9,558 bases of DNA from Candidatus Altimarinota bacterium (lineage in GTDB: Bacteria > Patescibacteriota > Gracilibacteria > UBA4473): the NCBI GenBank assembly GCA_020630245.1, contig JAHDBZ010000014.1:3362-12919 (forward strand), in the 5' to 3' direction. The notes under the pieces were generated by a model, which worked only from the letters and a program-made list of their open reading frames with translations, did no database searches and was not told the DNA's origin. Below are positions 1 through 5,499 of this stretch, piece by piece. A program made the translations under genes and the position numbers. The stretch's first letter is position 1; every line of letters begins with the position of its first letter.

Positions 1-23
1 ACTTCATACTTCTTATTTCGTAT
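1..23. repeat. 7-bp degenerate tandem repeat between rplR and the next gene
   Basis: On the plus strand the bases read as consecutive heptamers acttcat, acttctt, atttcgt. The stretch lies just downstream of the rplR stop codon and continues past the left edge of the window, so its full length is unknown. It resembles the heptamer arrays in two other gaps of the same operon. The function is unknown, and only about three units are visible. Confidence 0.4.
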
Positions 24-356
24 TTAAAATTGGAGTCCTGCTTCTCGAGCAGCTTCAGCCAGGGCTTTTACCTGTCCGTGGTAACGGAGCCCGTTACGGT
101 CGAAACTCACAGCTTCGATCTTGGCTTTTTTGGCCTGAGCGGCAATGGTCTTTCCGACTTCCGTAGCTCCCGCCACCCCTGATTTACCTTTGAGGTTCGA
201 AGCGCCACAGACGACTTTACCCGCTGCATCATCGATCACTTGTGCGTAAATCGCACGGTTTGATCGGAAGACAAGCAGTCGTGGACGACCAGAGAGTCGT
301 GCTTTGACATTGGTTCGTCGTTTTCGGGCCTGTAGTTTTTGCTGTTTAGTACTCAT
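24..356 (-). CDS. rplR: 50S ribosomal protein L18 (uL18)
   Basis: This is the large-subunit protein that binds 5S rRNA together with uL5 and places it on the central protuberance. The 110-residue product is slightly shorter than the E. coli protein (117). It has the basic N-terminus (KQQKLQARKRRTNVKARL, residues 4-21), the family segment RPRLLVFRSNRAIYAQVIDD and the C-terminal FDRNGLRYHGQVKALAEAAREAGLQF. The ATG at 354-356 is the natural start, because the basic leader of the family begins there. The gene follows rplF by 14 bases in the spc operon, and rpsE is expected just past the left edge. No Shine-Dalgarno motif precedes the start; the bases before the ATG are aaatacc. The stop is TAA. 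Identification is secure from sequence and gene order. Confidence 0.97.
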   Translation of the reverse strand: MSTKQQKLQARKRRTNVKARLSGRPRLLVFRSNRAIYAQVIDDAAGKVVCGASNLKGKSGVAGATEVGKTIAAQAKKAKIEAVSFDRNGLRYHGQVKALAEAAREAGLQF

Positions 357-370
357 GGTATTTAAATGGT

Positions 371-922
371 TTAAGCAGAAGCGGCAGATTTACCAGCTTT
401 GAGAACGATGTGTTCATCTGTATATCGGATTCCTTTTCCTTTGTATGGTTCTGGTTTTCGTAGCTCGCGGATATTAGCAGCGACCTGACCTACCAGTTGC
501 TTATTCATCCCTGAAAGGGTGAAGATGTTGTTATTCTTCTCGTCAAAAGTAACTTTAATACCTTCTGGTAGATTAAAGGTTACAGGATGAGAGTATCCGA
601 GATTGAACTCAAGATCTTGTCCTTTTTGAGCCACTCGGTAACCAACCCCTCGTACTTCGAGTGATTTGGCAAAGCCATCAGTTACCCCTTGAATCATGTT
701 GGCTAGAAGACTCCGGTAAAGACCGTGTCGTGATCGAGCTACTTTTGTGTCATTGGCACGTTCGACCACTAGCTCTGTACCTTCTTGTTTGATAGAAACG
801 TACTGAGATTCAAAGGTCTGAGAAAGTTCTCCCTGTTTTCCTTTAACGGTTACAACCCCGTCACCGACGTTTACTTCAACGCCTTCTGGGATTACGATAA
901 CTTTTTTTCCAATTCGTGACAT
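371..922 (-). CDS. rplF: 50S ribosomal protein L6 (uL6)
   Basis: uL6 binds 23S rRNA near the sarcin-ricin loop and the factor-binding site. The 183-residue product is close to the family length (E. coli 177). It starts with the typical MSRIGKKVIVIPEGVEV and contains the VTVKGKQGEL strand of the first repeat domain. Its C-terminal RNA-binding signature, RELRKPEPYKGKGIRY, is at about residues 152-167, followed by a short Ala/Ser/Lys tail. A 47-base gap carrying a 7-bp tandem repeat separates it from rpsH, and 14 bases separate it from rplR. No Shine-Dalgarno motif is seen upstream of the ATG; the context is ctctaacaaaATG. The stop is TAA. Confidence 0.97.
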   Translation of the reverse strand: MSRIGKKVIVIPEGVEVNVGDGVVTVKGKQGELSQTFESQYVSIKQEGTELVVERANDTKVARSRHGLYRSLLANMIQGVTDGFAKSLEVRGVGYRVAQKGQDLEFNLGYSHPVTFNLPEGIKVTFDEKNNNIFTLSGMNKQLVGQVAANIRELRKPEPYKGKGIRYTDEHIVLKAGKSAASA

Positions 923-925
923 TTT

Positions 926-967
926 GTTAGAGCTTAGAGCGTAGAACTTAGATAAGTAATGTTATTA
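926..967. repeat. 7-bp degenerate tandem repeat in the rpsH-rplF gap
   Basis: Plus-strand heptamers run without a break: gttagag, cttagag, cgtagaa, cttagat, aagtaat, gttatta. The first four share the core TAGA at the same position in each unit; the last two are decayed. The array fills nearly the whole 47-base gap between the rpsH stop and the rplF start and so lies in the 5' leader of rplF. The first 15 bases recur, with a 3-base insertion, in the next gap at 1359-1376. Confidence 0.6.
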
Positions 968-969
968 AT

Positions 970-1344
970 TTATGAAACTTCACAGAGAACTTCTCCGCCG
1001 ACACCTTGATGTCGAGCCTCGTATCCAGTCATCACTCCTTTCGAAGTAGAGACGATAGCGATACCGAGTCCGTTGAGGACTTTTCGGAGATCATCTGATC
1101 CTGCGTAGATTCGCTGACCTGGTTTTGAAACACGCTTGAGAGAAAGTGATTTCTCCGGAAGCGTGAGTACCAATTGTTTAAATTTACCTGACTCATCAAC
1201 GGTTACCGCATCAAGGAATTTATTTTTCTTCATCACTTGTGCGATTTGGTCTTTGAGAACCGAGTAAGGCACGGTTACTTCTCGCAGCCCAGCCATTTGG
1301 GCATTGCGGATTCGAGTCAAGAAGTCTGAGATTGGATCAACCAT
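970..1344 (-). CDS. rpsH: 30S ribosomal protein S8 (uS8)
   Basis: uS8 is a primary 16S rRNA-binding protein that organises the central domain of the small subunit; in E. coli it is also the translational repressor of the spc operon. The 124-residue product begins MVDPISDFLTRIRNAQ, typical of the family. It ends with the strongly conserved block GLGIAIVSTSKGVMTGYEARHQGVGGEVLCEVS, which forms the RNA-binding C-terminal domain. E. coli S8 has 130 residues, so the gene is full length. It lies 53 bases after rpsN and 47 before rplF. I did not find an obvious mimic of the S8 binding site in this operon, so S8 feedback is not shown here. The start has no Shine-Dalgarno motif (ttactatcccATG). Confidence 0.97.
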   Translation of the reverse strand: MVDPISDFLTRIRNAQMAGLREVTVPYSVLKDQIAQVMKKNKFLDAVTVDESGKFKQLVLTLPEKSLSLKRVSKPGQRIYAGSDDLRKVLNGLGIAIVSTSKGVMTGYEARHQGVGGEVLCEVS

Positions 1345-1358
1345 GGGATAGTAATTTA

Positions 1359-1397
1359 GTTAGAGGAGCTTAGAGCTCAGTTAATTTTTTGTTAGAT
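1359..1397. repeat. Degenerate repeat related to the 926-967 array, rpsN-rpsH gap
   Basis: The plus strand reads gttagag, gagctta, gagctca, gttaatt and later gttagat at 1391-1397. Bases 1359-1376 match 926-940 except for three extra bases, so the two gaps carry related DNA. The heptamer phase is less clean than at 926-967. The segment also contains the short inverted repeat gagct-tag-agctc at 1366-1378, too small to call a terminator. Confidence 0.4.
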
Positions 1398-1622
1398 TTA
1401 CCAGCTACTCTTACGAACACCTGGAATTTGGCCATTTTCGGCTAGCTCTCGGAAACAACATCGGCAGATGCCGAAATCTCGCATGAAGCCACGTGGACGA
1501 CCACAGAGACTACAACGGTTGTACGCTCGAGTTGAGAAGGCGATTTTGCGTCCTTCCTTCTTCGCGAGCAGATGACGCTCCATGAATTTTTGAGATTTGT
1601 GTACGATTGCTTTTCGAGCCAT
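1398..1622 (-). CDS. rpsN: 30S ribosomal protein S14 type Z (uS14, zinc-binding)
   Basis: uS14 sits in the head of the small subunit. The 74-residue product is the short, zinc-containing form. Four cysteines are seen as C37-x2-C40-x12-C53-x2-C56, inside the family block RCSLCGRPRGFMRDFGICRCCFREL, and the protein ends with the hallmark GQIPGVRKSSW. The classic zinc form is about 61 residues, so this one carries roughly a dozen extra residues in its basic N-terminal part (MARKAIVHKSQKFMERHLLAKKEGRK). It is clearly shorter than the ~100-residue zinc-free form. The gene lies between rplE (43-base gap with 8-bp repeats) and rpsH (53-base gap). No Shine-Dalgarno motif precedes the ATG. Confidence 0.96.
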   Translation of the reverse strand: MARKAIVHKSQKFMERHLLAKKEGRKIAFSTRAYNRCSLCGRPRGFMRDFGICRCCFRELAENGQIPGVRKSSW

Positions 1623-1662
1623 ATTCTTAGTTTGCTAGTTAGTTAATTTGCTAATTTGCTAA
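1623..1662. repeat. 8-bp tandem repeat in the rplE-rpsN gap
   Basis: The plus strand divides into octamers attcttag, tttgctag, ttagttaa, tttgctaa, tttgctaa. Two units are identical and adjacent, and a third differs by one base. The array occupies almost the entire 43-base gap and forms the leader of rpsN. The period (8) differs from the 7-bp period at 926-967, so this is a separate array with the same kind of placement. Confidence 0.65.
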
Positions 1663-1665
1663 TAT

Positions 1666-2244
1666 TTACGCAGCCACTGGAGCTGCTTCTTTATTATTTT
1701 TCTTAAAAGGAAATCCAAACTCAGCCATGAGCATTTCACTCTGCGCTGGATCTTTGGTATTGGTTACGACCGTAACCTGCACGCCGTGCACACGACGAAC
1801 ATCGTCAACGTCTACCTCTGGAAACACCGTATGTTCGGTAAAACCAAATGAACAGTTTCCGTCACGATCAAAGATCGCGCGCTTTACACCTCGGAACCCT
1901 CGCACTCGCGGGTAAACGACATTGATAACTTTATCGAGGAAATTGTAAGCCGCTTCTCCACGAAGGGTGACTGACATTCCTACTGGCATGTTTTCTCGAA
2001 GCTTGAAGTTCGACACAGACATCCGTGCTCGTCGTACGACTGGCTTTTGCCCAGTGATATTGGTTACTGTTTCTTCAATAGATGAGAAATCTTTCGTCCC
2101 CCATTTTTGGAGTACTGAACCCATCCCCACGTTCACACAGATCTTGTCGATCTTTGGAACCTGCATTGGGTTTTTAAGTCCGAGCTCCTTCATAAGTTTA
2201 GGAACAATTTCTTTCTGATAACGATCGTATAGAGCTGATTTCAT
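1666..2244 (-). CDS. rplE: 50S ribosomal protein L5 (uL5)
   Basis: uL5 binds 5S rRNA and contacts the P-site tRNA and the small-subunit head. The 192-residue product carries the family blocks in order: VPKIDKICVNVGMGS, TGQKPVVRRARMSVSNFKLREN, PVGMSVTLRGEAAYNFLDKVI, YPRVRGFRGV and FGFTEHTVFPEVDVDDV, ending EFGFPFKK. It then has a short tail (NNKEAAPVAA) beyond the usual end; E. coli L5 has 179 residues. Its ATG overlaps the TAA of rplX by one base (TAATG), which suggests translational coupling. No Shine-Dalgarno motif is visible. An 8-bp repeat array follows the stop. Confidence 0.97.
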   Translation of the reverse strand: MKSALYDRYQKEIVPKLMKELGLKNPMQVPKIDKICVNVGMGSVLQKWGTKDFSSIEETVTNITGQKPVVRRARMSVSNFKLRENMPVGMSVTLRGEAAYNFLDKVINVVYPRVRGFRGVKRAIFDRDGNCSFGFTEHTVFPEVDVDDVRRVHGVQVTVVTNTKDPAQSEMLMAEFGFPFKKNNKEAAPVAA

Positions 2245-2624
2245 TAGGCTTCGATAACTTTAGGATCTTTCTTCGTAGCTTTTTTAGCTGGCTTAGCCGC
2301 TTTCTTGGCCACTGATTTGACGATAGCTTGTCCTGATTTACGAGCGACACGAGTCTTGACACCATCTTTGGTTTCATAACCAACACGAGTTGCCTTTCCA
2401 GACTTTGGATCGATCAGTGATACATTTGAAAGGTGTAGCATTGAAGCGAACTCAATCTTGTCTCCTGGTTGCCCTTCTCGTCCTTTGATGTGTCGAGTTT
2501 TCATATTGATACCTTCGACCTGCACACGATTGCGCTTGAGATCAAGCTTAAGGACTGTCCCGGTATTACCGCGGTCTTTTCCTGCGTTGATAATTACTTG
2601 GTCACCGATTCGAATCTTGGTCAT
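2244..2624 (-). CDS. rplX: 50S ribosomal protein L24 (uL24)
   Basis: uL24 is an assembly initiator for the large subunit and lies near the polypeptide exit. The N-terminal KOW segment is clear (IRIGDQVIINAGKDRGNTGTVLKL, residues 4-27), followed by VQVEGINMKTRHIK. The 126-residue product is longer than E. coli L24 (104) because of a Lys/Ala-rich tail from about residue 95 (ARKSGQAIVKSVAKKAAKPAKKATKK), which probably contacts rRNA without a fixed fold. The gene starts three bases after the rplN stop and overlaps rplE by one base. No Shine-Dalgarno motif is seen before the ATG (tctataaaccATG). Confidence 0.97.
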   Translation of the reverse strand: MTKIRIGDQVIINAGKDRGNTGTVLKLDLKRNRVQVEGINMKTRHIKGREGQPGDKIEFASMLHLSNVSLIDPKSGKATRVGYETKDGVKTRVARKSGQAIVKSVAKKAAKPAKKATKKDPKVIEA

Positions 2625-2627
2625 GGT

Positions 2628-2996
2628 TTATAGAACTTCAGGAGCTAGAGAAACAATTTTTTGGAAACCAGCCGGTCGAAGCTCACGAGCAATCGGACCG
2701 AAAACACGAGTTCCTTTTGGTTGATTATTTTCATTTACGATTACGACCGCATTTTCATCGAAGCGAATATAGCTTCCATCACGACGTCGTAGCGCTGATT
2801 TTTGTCGTACGATCACAGCCTTCTGTACTGTTTTCTTTTTTACCACTCCTTTTGGGTTGGCAGATTTGACCGTCACAACGATCACATCACCGACCTGCGC
2901 GTAGCGGCGTTTTGAGCCACCAAGCACTTTGATACACTGGACGAGTTTTGCGCCCGTGTTATCGGCTACCATCAGCTGGGTCATATGTTGGATCAT
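2628..2996 (-). CDS. rplN: 50S ribosomal protein L14 (uL14)
   Basis: uL14 lies at the subunit interface, forms an intersubunit bridge and is the site where the silencing factor RsfS binds in other bacteria. The 122-residue product aligns over the full family length (E. coli 123). It has MIQHMTQLMVADNTGAKLVQCIKVLGGS at the start, YAQVGDVIVVTVKSANPKG in the middle and TRVFGPIARELRPAGFQKIVSLAPEVL at the end. The ATG at the MIQ position is the family start. One base separates it from the rpsQ TAA and three bases from rplX. No Shine-Dalgarno motif is present. Confidence 0.98.
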   Translation of the reverse strand: MIQHMTQLMVADNTGAKLVQCIKVLGGSKRRYAQVGDVIVVTVKSANPKGVVKKKTVQKAVIVRQKSALRRRDGSYIRFDENAVVIVNENNQPKGTRVFGPIARELRPAGFQKIVSLAPEVL

Positions 2997-2997
2997 C

Positions 2998-3237
2998 TTA
3001 TTTTGAGGTTTCGTCTACAGATACTAGGTCCCAAGTTTTTAGTTTTGAGTGTGGGACACACTGCTGGATAGTGACCGTATCACCTTCATTTGCTTGTTCT
3101 TTTTCGTCATGAGCGAGAAATTTTCGACTCACCGGAAATAGTTTTTTGTATTTCGGGTGTTGTCGGTACTCTCGGACTTCGACTTTGATCGTCTTTTGTC
3201 CTGACTTTTTGATAACGGTTCCTTTCTTAGTAATCAT
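2998..3237 (-). CDS. rpsQ: 30S ribosomal protein S17 (uS17)
   Basis: uS17 is an OB-fold protein that binds 16S rRNA early in small-subunit assembly. The 79-residue product is normal for the family (E. coli 84). It shows the GTVIKKSGQKTIKVEVREYRQHPKYKKLF strand-loop, followed by KFLAHDEKEQANEGDTVTIQQCVPHSKLKTWDLVSV. The start codon touches the rpmC stop with no gap, and one base separates its TAA from the rplN start codon, so it is embedded in a tightly coupled run. The leader has only a weak purine stretch (aaaaaagaag), not a real Shine-Dalgarno motif. Confidence 0.96.
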   Translation of the reverse strand: MITKKGTVIKKSGQKTIKVEVREYRQHPKYKKLFPVSRKFLAHDEKEQANEGDTVTIQQCVPHSKLKTWDLVSVDETSK

Positions 3238-3429
3238 TTAGGCTTCTTTTTTAGCGTTAAGGAGCGTAGAAATTTGAGCGATAAGCTTTTTCTGCTTTTT
3301 AATCTTGGCAGTGTTTTGCTCCTGTCCAGTCTGAACGTGGAAACGAGTCACTGCGAGTTCTCGGCGAGCTTTTTTAAGCGCTACCCAGAGTTTTTTAGTC
3401 GTTAGTTGTCGAAGTTCTGCAATATTCAT
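3238..3429 (-). CDS. rpmC: 50S ribosomal protein L29 (uL29)
   Basis: uL29 is a small helical-hairpin protein at the peptide exit and part of the docking site for trigger factor and SRP. The 63-residue product matches the family in size. It shows the pattern MNIAELRQLTTKKLWVALKKARRELAVTRFHVQTGQEQNTAKIKKQKKLIAQISTLLN with its two amphipathic helices. Three bases separate it from rplP and none from rpsQ. No Shine-Dalgarno motif precedes the ATG. Confidence 0.95.
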   Translation of the reverse strand: MNIAELRQLTTKKLWVALKKARRELAVTRFHVQTGQEQNTAKIKKQKKLIAQISTLLNAKKEA

Positions 3430-3432
3430 GAT

Positions 3433-3849
3433 TTAGAGTTCGTTATCTACGATCTTACATTTCACACAGAGTTTGTATGAAGCGAGCTTGAGTGCTTTTC
3501 GCATGAGCTCCTTGTCTACTCCCGCCATTTCAAAGAGAACTTTTCCAGGCAACACTTGTGCTACCCATTTGTCCGGAGCCCCTTTACCAGAACCCATCGG
3601 AACTTCTCCTGATTTAGCCGTAAGAATCTTGTCCGGGAAAATTCGAATCCAGACTTTCCCGCCCCGTTTAACGGCTCGGGCAATGGTTCGACGTGCTGCC
3701 TCGATCTGGCGAGCGGTAATCTCTCCATTCTGCGTGGTCTTAAGCCCCATCTCACCATAAGCGAGAGTGGTTCCACTGGTAGCTACCCCCTTGCGCTGAG
3801 AGCGCAGGCGATGTTGTCGTCGATACTTGGTTTTCTTAGGCTGTAACAT
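3433..3849 (-). CDS. rplP: 50S ribosomal protein L16 (uL16)
   Basis: uL16 lies near the peptidyl-transferase centre and helps position A-site tRNA. The 138-residue product starts MLQPKKTKYRRQHRLRS. It contains GEITARQIEAARRTIARAVKRGGKVWIRIFPDK (residues 42-74) and GSGKGAPDKWVAQVLPGKVLFEMAGV, and ends in the family helix KALKLASYKL. Residues 82-90 read EVPMGSGKG, where most bacteria have R in place of P84; in E. coli that position is R81, the hydroxylated arginine. The gene is first in the operon here: rpsC and the other S10 genes are not upstream, and a strong promoter lies 27-54 bases before its ATG. No Shine-Dalgarno motif is seen (ttttaaccATG). Confidence 0.97.
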   Translation of the reverse strand: MLQPKKTKYRRQHRLRSQRKGVATSGTTLAYGEMGLKTTQNGEITARQIEAARRTIARAVKRGGKVWIRIFPDKILTAKSGEVPMGSGKGAPDKWVAQVLPGKVLFEMAGVDKELMRKALKLASYKLCVKCKIVDNEL

Positions 3850-3875
3850 GGTTAAAATGCCGGTTTAGCCGCGCG

Positions 3876-3903
3876 ATTGTATGGAGGCCGCCCCAGCTGT
3901 CAA
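3876..3903 (-). promoter_or_regulatory. Sigma70-type promoter of the rplP operon
   Basis: On the minus strand the -35 box is TTGACA (3898-3903, perfect consensus), followed by a 16-base spacer and TACAAT (3876-3881, five of six). Transcription should start near 3869, giving a leader of about 20 bases before rplP, with no Shine-Dalgarno motif and no room for a regulatory RNA structure. It lies between the protease stop and rplP, exactly where an operon promoter is needed. The start site is predicted, not seen. Confidence 0.85.
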
Positions 3904-3921
3904 GGGTTTTTGGTGCAGTTC

Positions 3922-4875
3922 CTAAAATCCGTTTCTTGAGAGTCGTTTTTGACGCAGGTATTCATAGAGTCTTTGCTGTCTTGGAGTTAGCGTGCGACCG
4001 CTAACAGAGCGTGTTTGGCTCGATTTTTTGAGTTTGAGCAGACGCTCACGCAGCTGCTGTTGGCGAACCTGAGTACTGGTGAGCTTAGACCGTGGATCAC
4101 GGACCGTTTTATAAAAATTAAAGGCAATTTTTTCAAAGTTCGGCGGTCGATCTCCATATTCGCGCACCCAATCATCTATCTGATGATATTCGAGAAAGAT
4201 CGAATTCCCGTCTGGATCTTTGAAGGTAACAATTCCTAAATAATCACCATATTCATCAAAGGCCGCCCCACCAGAATTACCGAAGTTCACCTGCGCATCG
4301 GTCTGAGTATAAGTAAAACCGGTATCCGTGTTTTCCCAACGAGCCGTCACCTCTCCACGAGTCACCGTCAGCTTGTCACCTATAACCTTCAGGGGGCGAC
4401 TTGGATCTTTCTCCCAGGCAGCAAAACCTGCCAAAGTACGCGTATCTCCAAATCCAGTTTGCTGGTTTGGCGTCGGAAAACCAAACACACGCACCGGATC
4501 TCCAATCCGCTTGGTCCGATGTGAAAGCCTTACCTGTGGGAAAAATTGTGACTCGAGCGGTCTTACAATAGCAACGTCCTCAGTCGGATGCGCAGAAGCC
4601 ACCCCGGCTGGGATATCACACACTACCGAGGATGCAGCTTTTACTTGTGCCTGACATAGCAGCAGAAAATCTGCGTATTCATTAGGACCCGTCTGCACGA
4701 CATGTCGGTTAGTGAGGATCTTATCCTTGGAAACCGCCGTCCCCGACCCCATTGAGACTAGCTTAAGCGTCTTAGTCTCCGGTACCCAATCAAAAACCAC
4801 AATCTGGAACATCTCGACCTTGGCAAAAGCCAATGTTGGGAGGAACATTAGTAGGAAAAGAAAGTGTCGCATCAT
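3922..4875 (-). CDS. Secreted trypsin-like serine protease
   Basis: This is a predicted exported S1-family (trypsin-like) endopeptidase. From the ATG at 4875 the product is 317 residues; a second ATG follows at once, and an in-frame TTG at 4917 is unlikely because the signal peptide begins at MRHF. A signal peptide is clear: MMRHFLFLLMFLPTLAFA with an AFA-type cleavage site before KVE. The catalytic triad is visible as H58 (TNRHVV), D100 (PTEDVAIV) and S201 (GNSGGAAFD, with the oxyanion glycines). Two cysteines (C74, C86) could form a disulfide outside the cytoplasm. No PDZ domain follows, unlike DegP/HtrA. The last ~55 residues are rich in Arg, Gln, Lys and Leu and look helical. The substrate is unknown. 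The gene lies between the broken transposase and the rplP promoter. The stop is TAG. Confidence 0.88.
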   Translation of the reverse strand: MMRHFLFLLMFLPTLAFAKVEMFQIVVFDWVPETKTLKLVSMGSGTAVSKDKILTNRHVVQTGPNEYADFLLLCQAQVKAASSVVCDIPAGVASAHPTEDVAIVRPLESQFFPQVRLSHRTKRIGDPVRVFGFPTPNQQTGFGDTRTLAGFAAWEKDPSRPLKVIGDKLTVTRGEVTARWENTDTGFTYTQTDAQVNFGNSGGAAFDEYGDYLGIVTFKDPDGNSIFLEYHQIDDWVREYGDRPPNFEKIAFNFYKTVRDPRSKLTSTQVRQQQLRERLLKLKKSSQTRSVSGRTLTPRQQRLYEYLRQKRLSRNGF

Positions 4876-4880
4876 GATAT

Positions 4881-4909
4881 AACATACTGATTTTAATCTA
4901 GATTGTGAC
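4881..4909 (-). promoter_or_regulatory. Possible weak promoter of the protease gene
   Basis: The minus strand has GTCACA (4904-4909, four of six), a 17-base spacer and TATGTT (4881-4886, four of six), ending five bases before the first ATG of the protease. If used, it would give an almost leaderless mRNA like the better promoters at 7511-7538 and 7576-7604. The boxes are weak and could be chance; read-through from lysS is the alternative. Confidence 0.3.
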
Positions 4910-4913
4910 GACT

Positions 4914-5420
4914 TCAAACATGTGGATTGTGAAATATGTAGTGTCGAATACGATCTAGTTCTTGATCTGTGCGGATAATGCGGTCGTGGTAGGATCGCTG
5001 CCAGGTGAAATTGGGTTCTGTTTGCCTTATTAATTTTGAACTGGTGGTTTTGAACGCACCAACAAATTCAGGCAATGGTTTAATTTTTGTCTGTAGGGGG
5101 CGGTCGCGACCGCCCCGTTTTTTTTCGGACAGGTCACGACCTGTCCCTACTACAGGATCGTTGATAAACAAAATTCCATGGATGTGATCCGGCATGACAA
5201 CAAATTGATCCAACGCCACGCAATAACCATATCGTTCTGCCAACTAATGCCATTTATCCTGCACAATTTTCCCTACATTGGATAATTTCACCTCCCCATC
5301 AATCACCTCCCCAAGCCACGGAATCCGATCCTTGGTACAAATCGTAATAAAATAACCAGCCGCGATAGAATAATCAAACCCCTTCATACGGTTGCGTTTC
5401 CGTTCGGGAAAATTTTTCAT
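4914..5420 (-). pseudogene. IS200-like REP-associated tyrosine transposase (RAYT), interrupted by an in-frame TAG
   Basis: This is a Y1/HUH single-strand DNA transposase of the IS200/RAYT type. The reading frame starts at ATG 5420 with the family opening MKNFPERKRNRMKGFDYSIAAGYFITICTKDR. It continues through GEVIDGEVKLSNVGKIVQDKWH and meets a TAG at 5244-5246. Translation in the same frame then gives LAERYGYCVALDQFVVMPDHIHGILFI with the HIH metal-binding motif. Further on come VGAFKTTSSKLIRQ and WQRSYHDRIIRTDQELDRIRHYIFHNP, which holds the likely catalytic tyrosine. The frame ends at TGA 4914-4916. Apart from the TAG the ~168-codon frame is intact, so the damage is recent, or the amber codon is read through. 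The segment between HIHGILF and VGAFKT is partly made of REP DNA (5093-5150). An upstream TTG start at 5456 is possible but less family-like. Confidence 0.82.
5093..5150. repeat. Inverted pair of REP-like elements inside the transposase frame
   Basis: On the plus strand, GTAG (5093-5096) is followed at once by a perfect 20-base palindrome (5097-5116, ggggcggtcgcgaccgcccc). Ten bases later (gttttttttc, 5117-5126) a second hairpin occupies 5127-5146, with 9-bp arms ggacaggtc/gacctgtcc around ac, followed by CTAC (5147-5150). Read on the minus strand, the second unit is again GTAG plus a 20-nt hairpin, so the two units face each other as in a BIME-type pair. GTAG 5' of the hairpin is the known recognition feature of the E. 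coli RAYT. On the minus strand this DNA is read as codons for about VGTGRDLSEKKRGGRDRPLQ. Confidence 0.8.
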
Positions 5421-5499
5421 GTCCAGAAAACATGAATGATCTACCCTAAAAATCAATGCGAGGTCTTCACATAAATTTCATTAAACATCTGGTAAGGGT

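Noticed and set aside
1366..1378. gagct-tag-agctc inverted repeat as a terminator inside the ribosomal operon
   Set aside because: The five-base stem is too weak and no T-run follows directly. It belongs to the repeat array in that gap.
3987..4654. Open frames on both strands overlapping the protease gene (for example plus 4015-4239 and 4328-4654)
   Set aside because: They lie inside a gene with a complete catalytic triad and signal peptide, and show no family features, promoters or start contexts.
4876..4917. TTG start at 4917 for the protease, overlapping the transposase stop
   Set aside because: It would put 14 polar and charged residues before an otherwise ideal signal peptide; two ATG codons sit exactly at the signal peptide start.
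5097..5125. Plus-strand hairpin followed by eight T, like an intrinsic terminator
   Set aside because: No plus-strand gene lies upstream of it. The hairpin is part of the REP pair and its mate follows ten bases later, so REP DNA explains it better.
5416..5436. Small inverted repeat ttcatgt/acatgaa at the transposase start as a transposon end
   Set aside because: The 7-bp arms have no matching partner at the other end of the gene and could arise by chance in AT-rich DNA.
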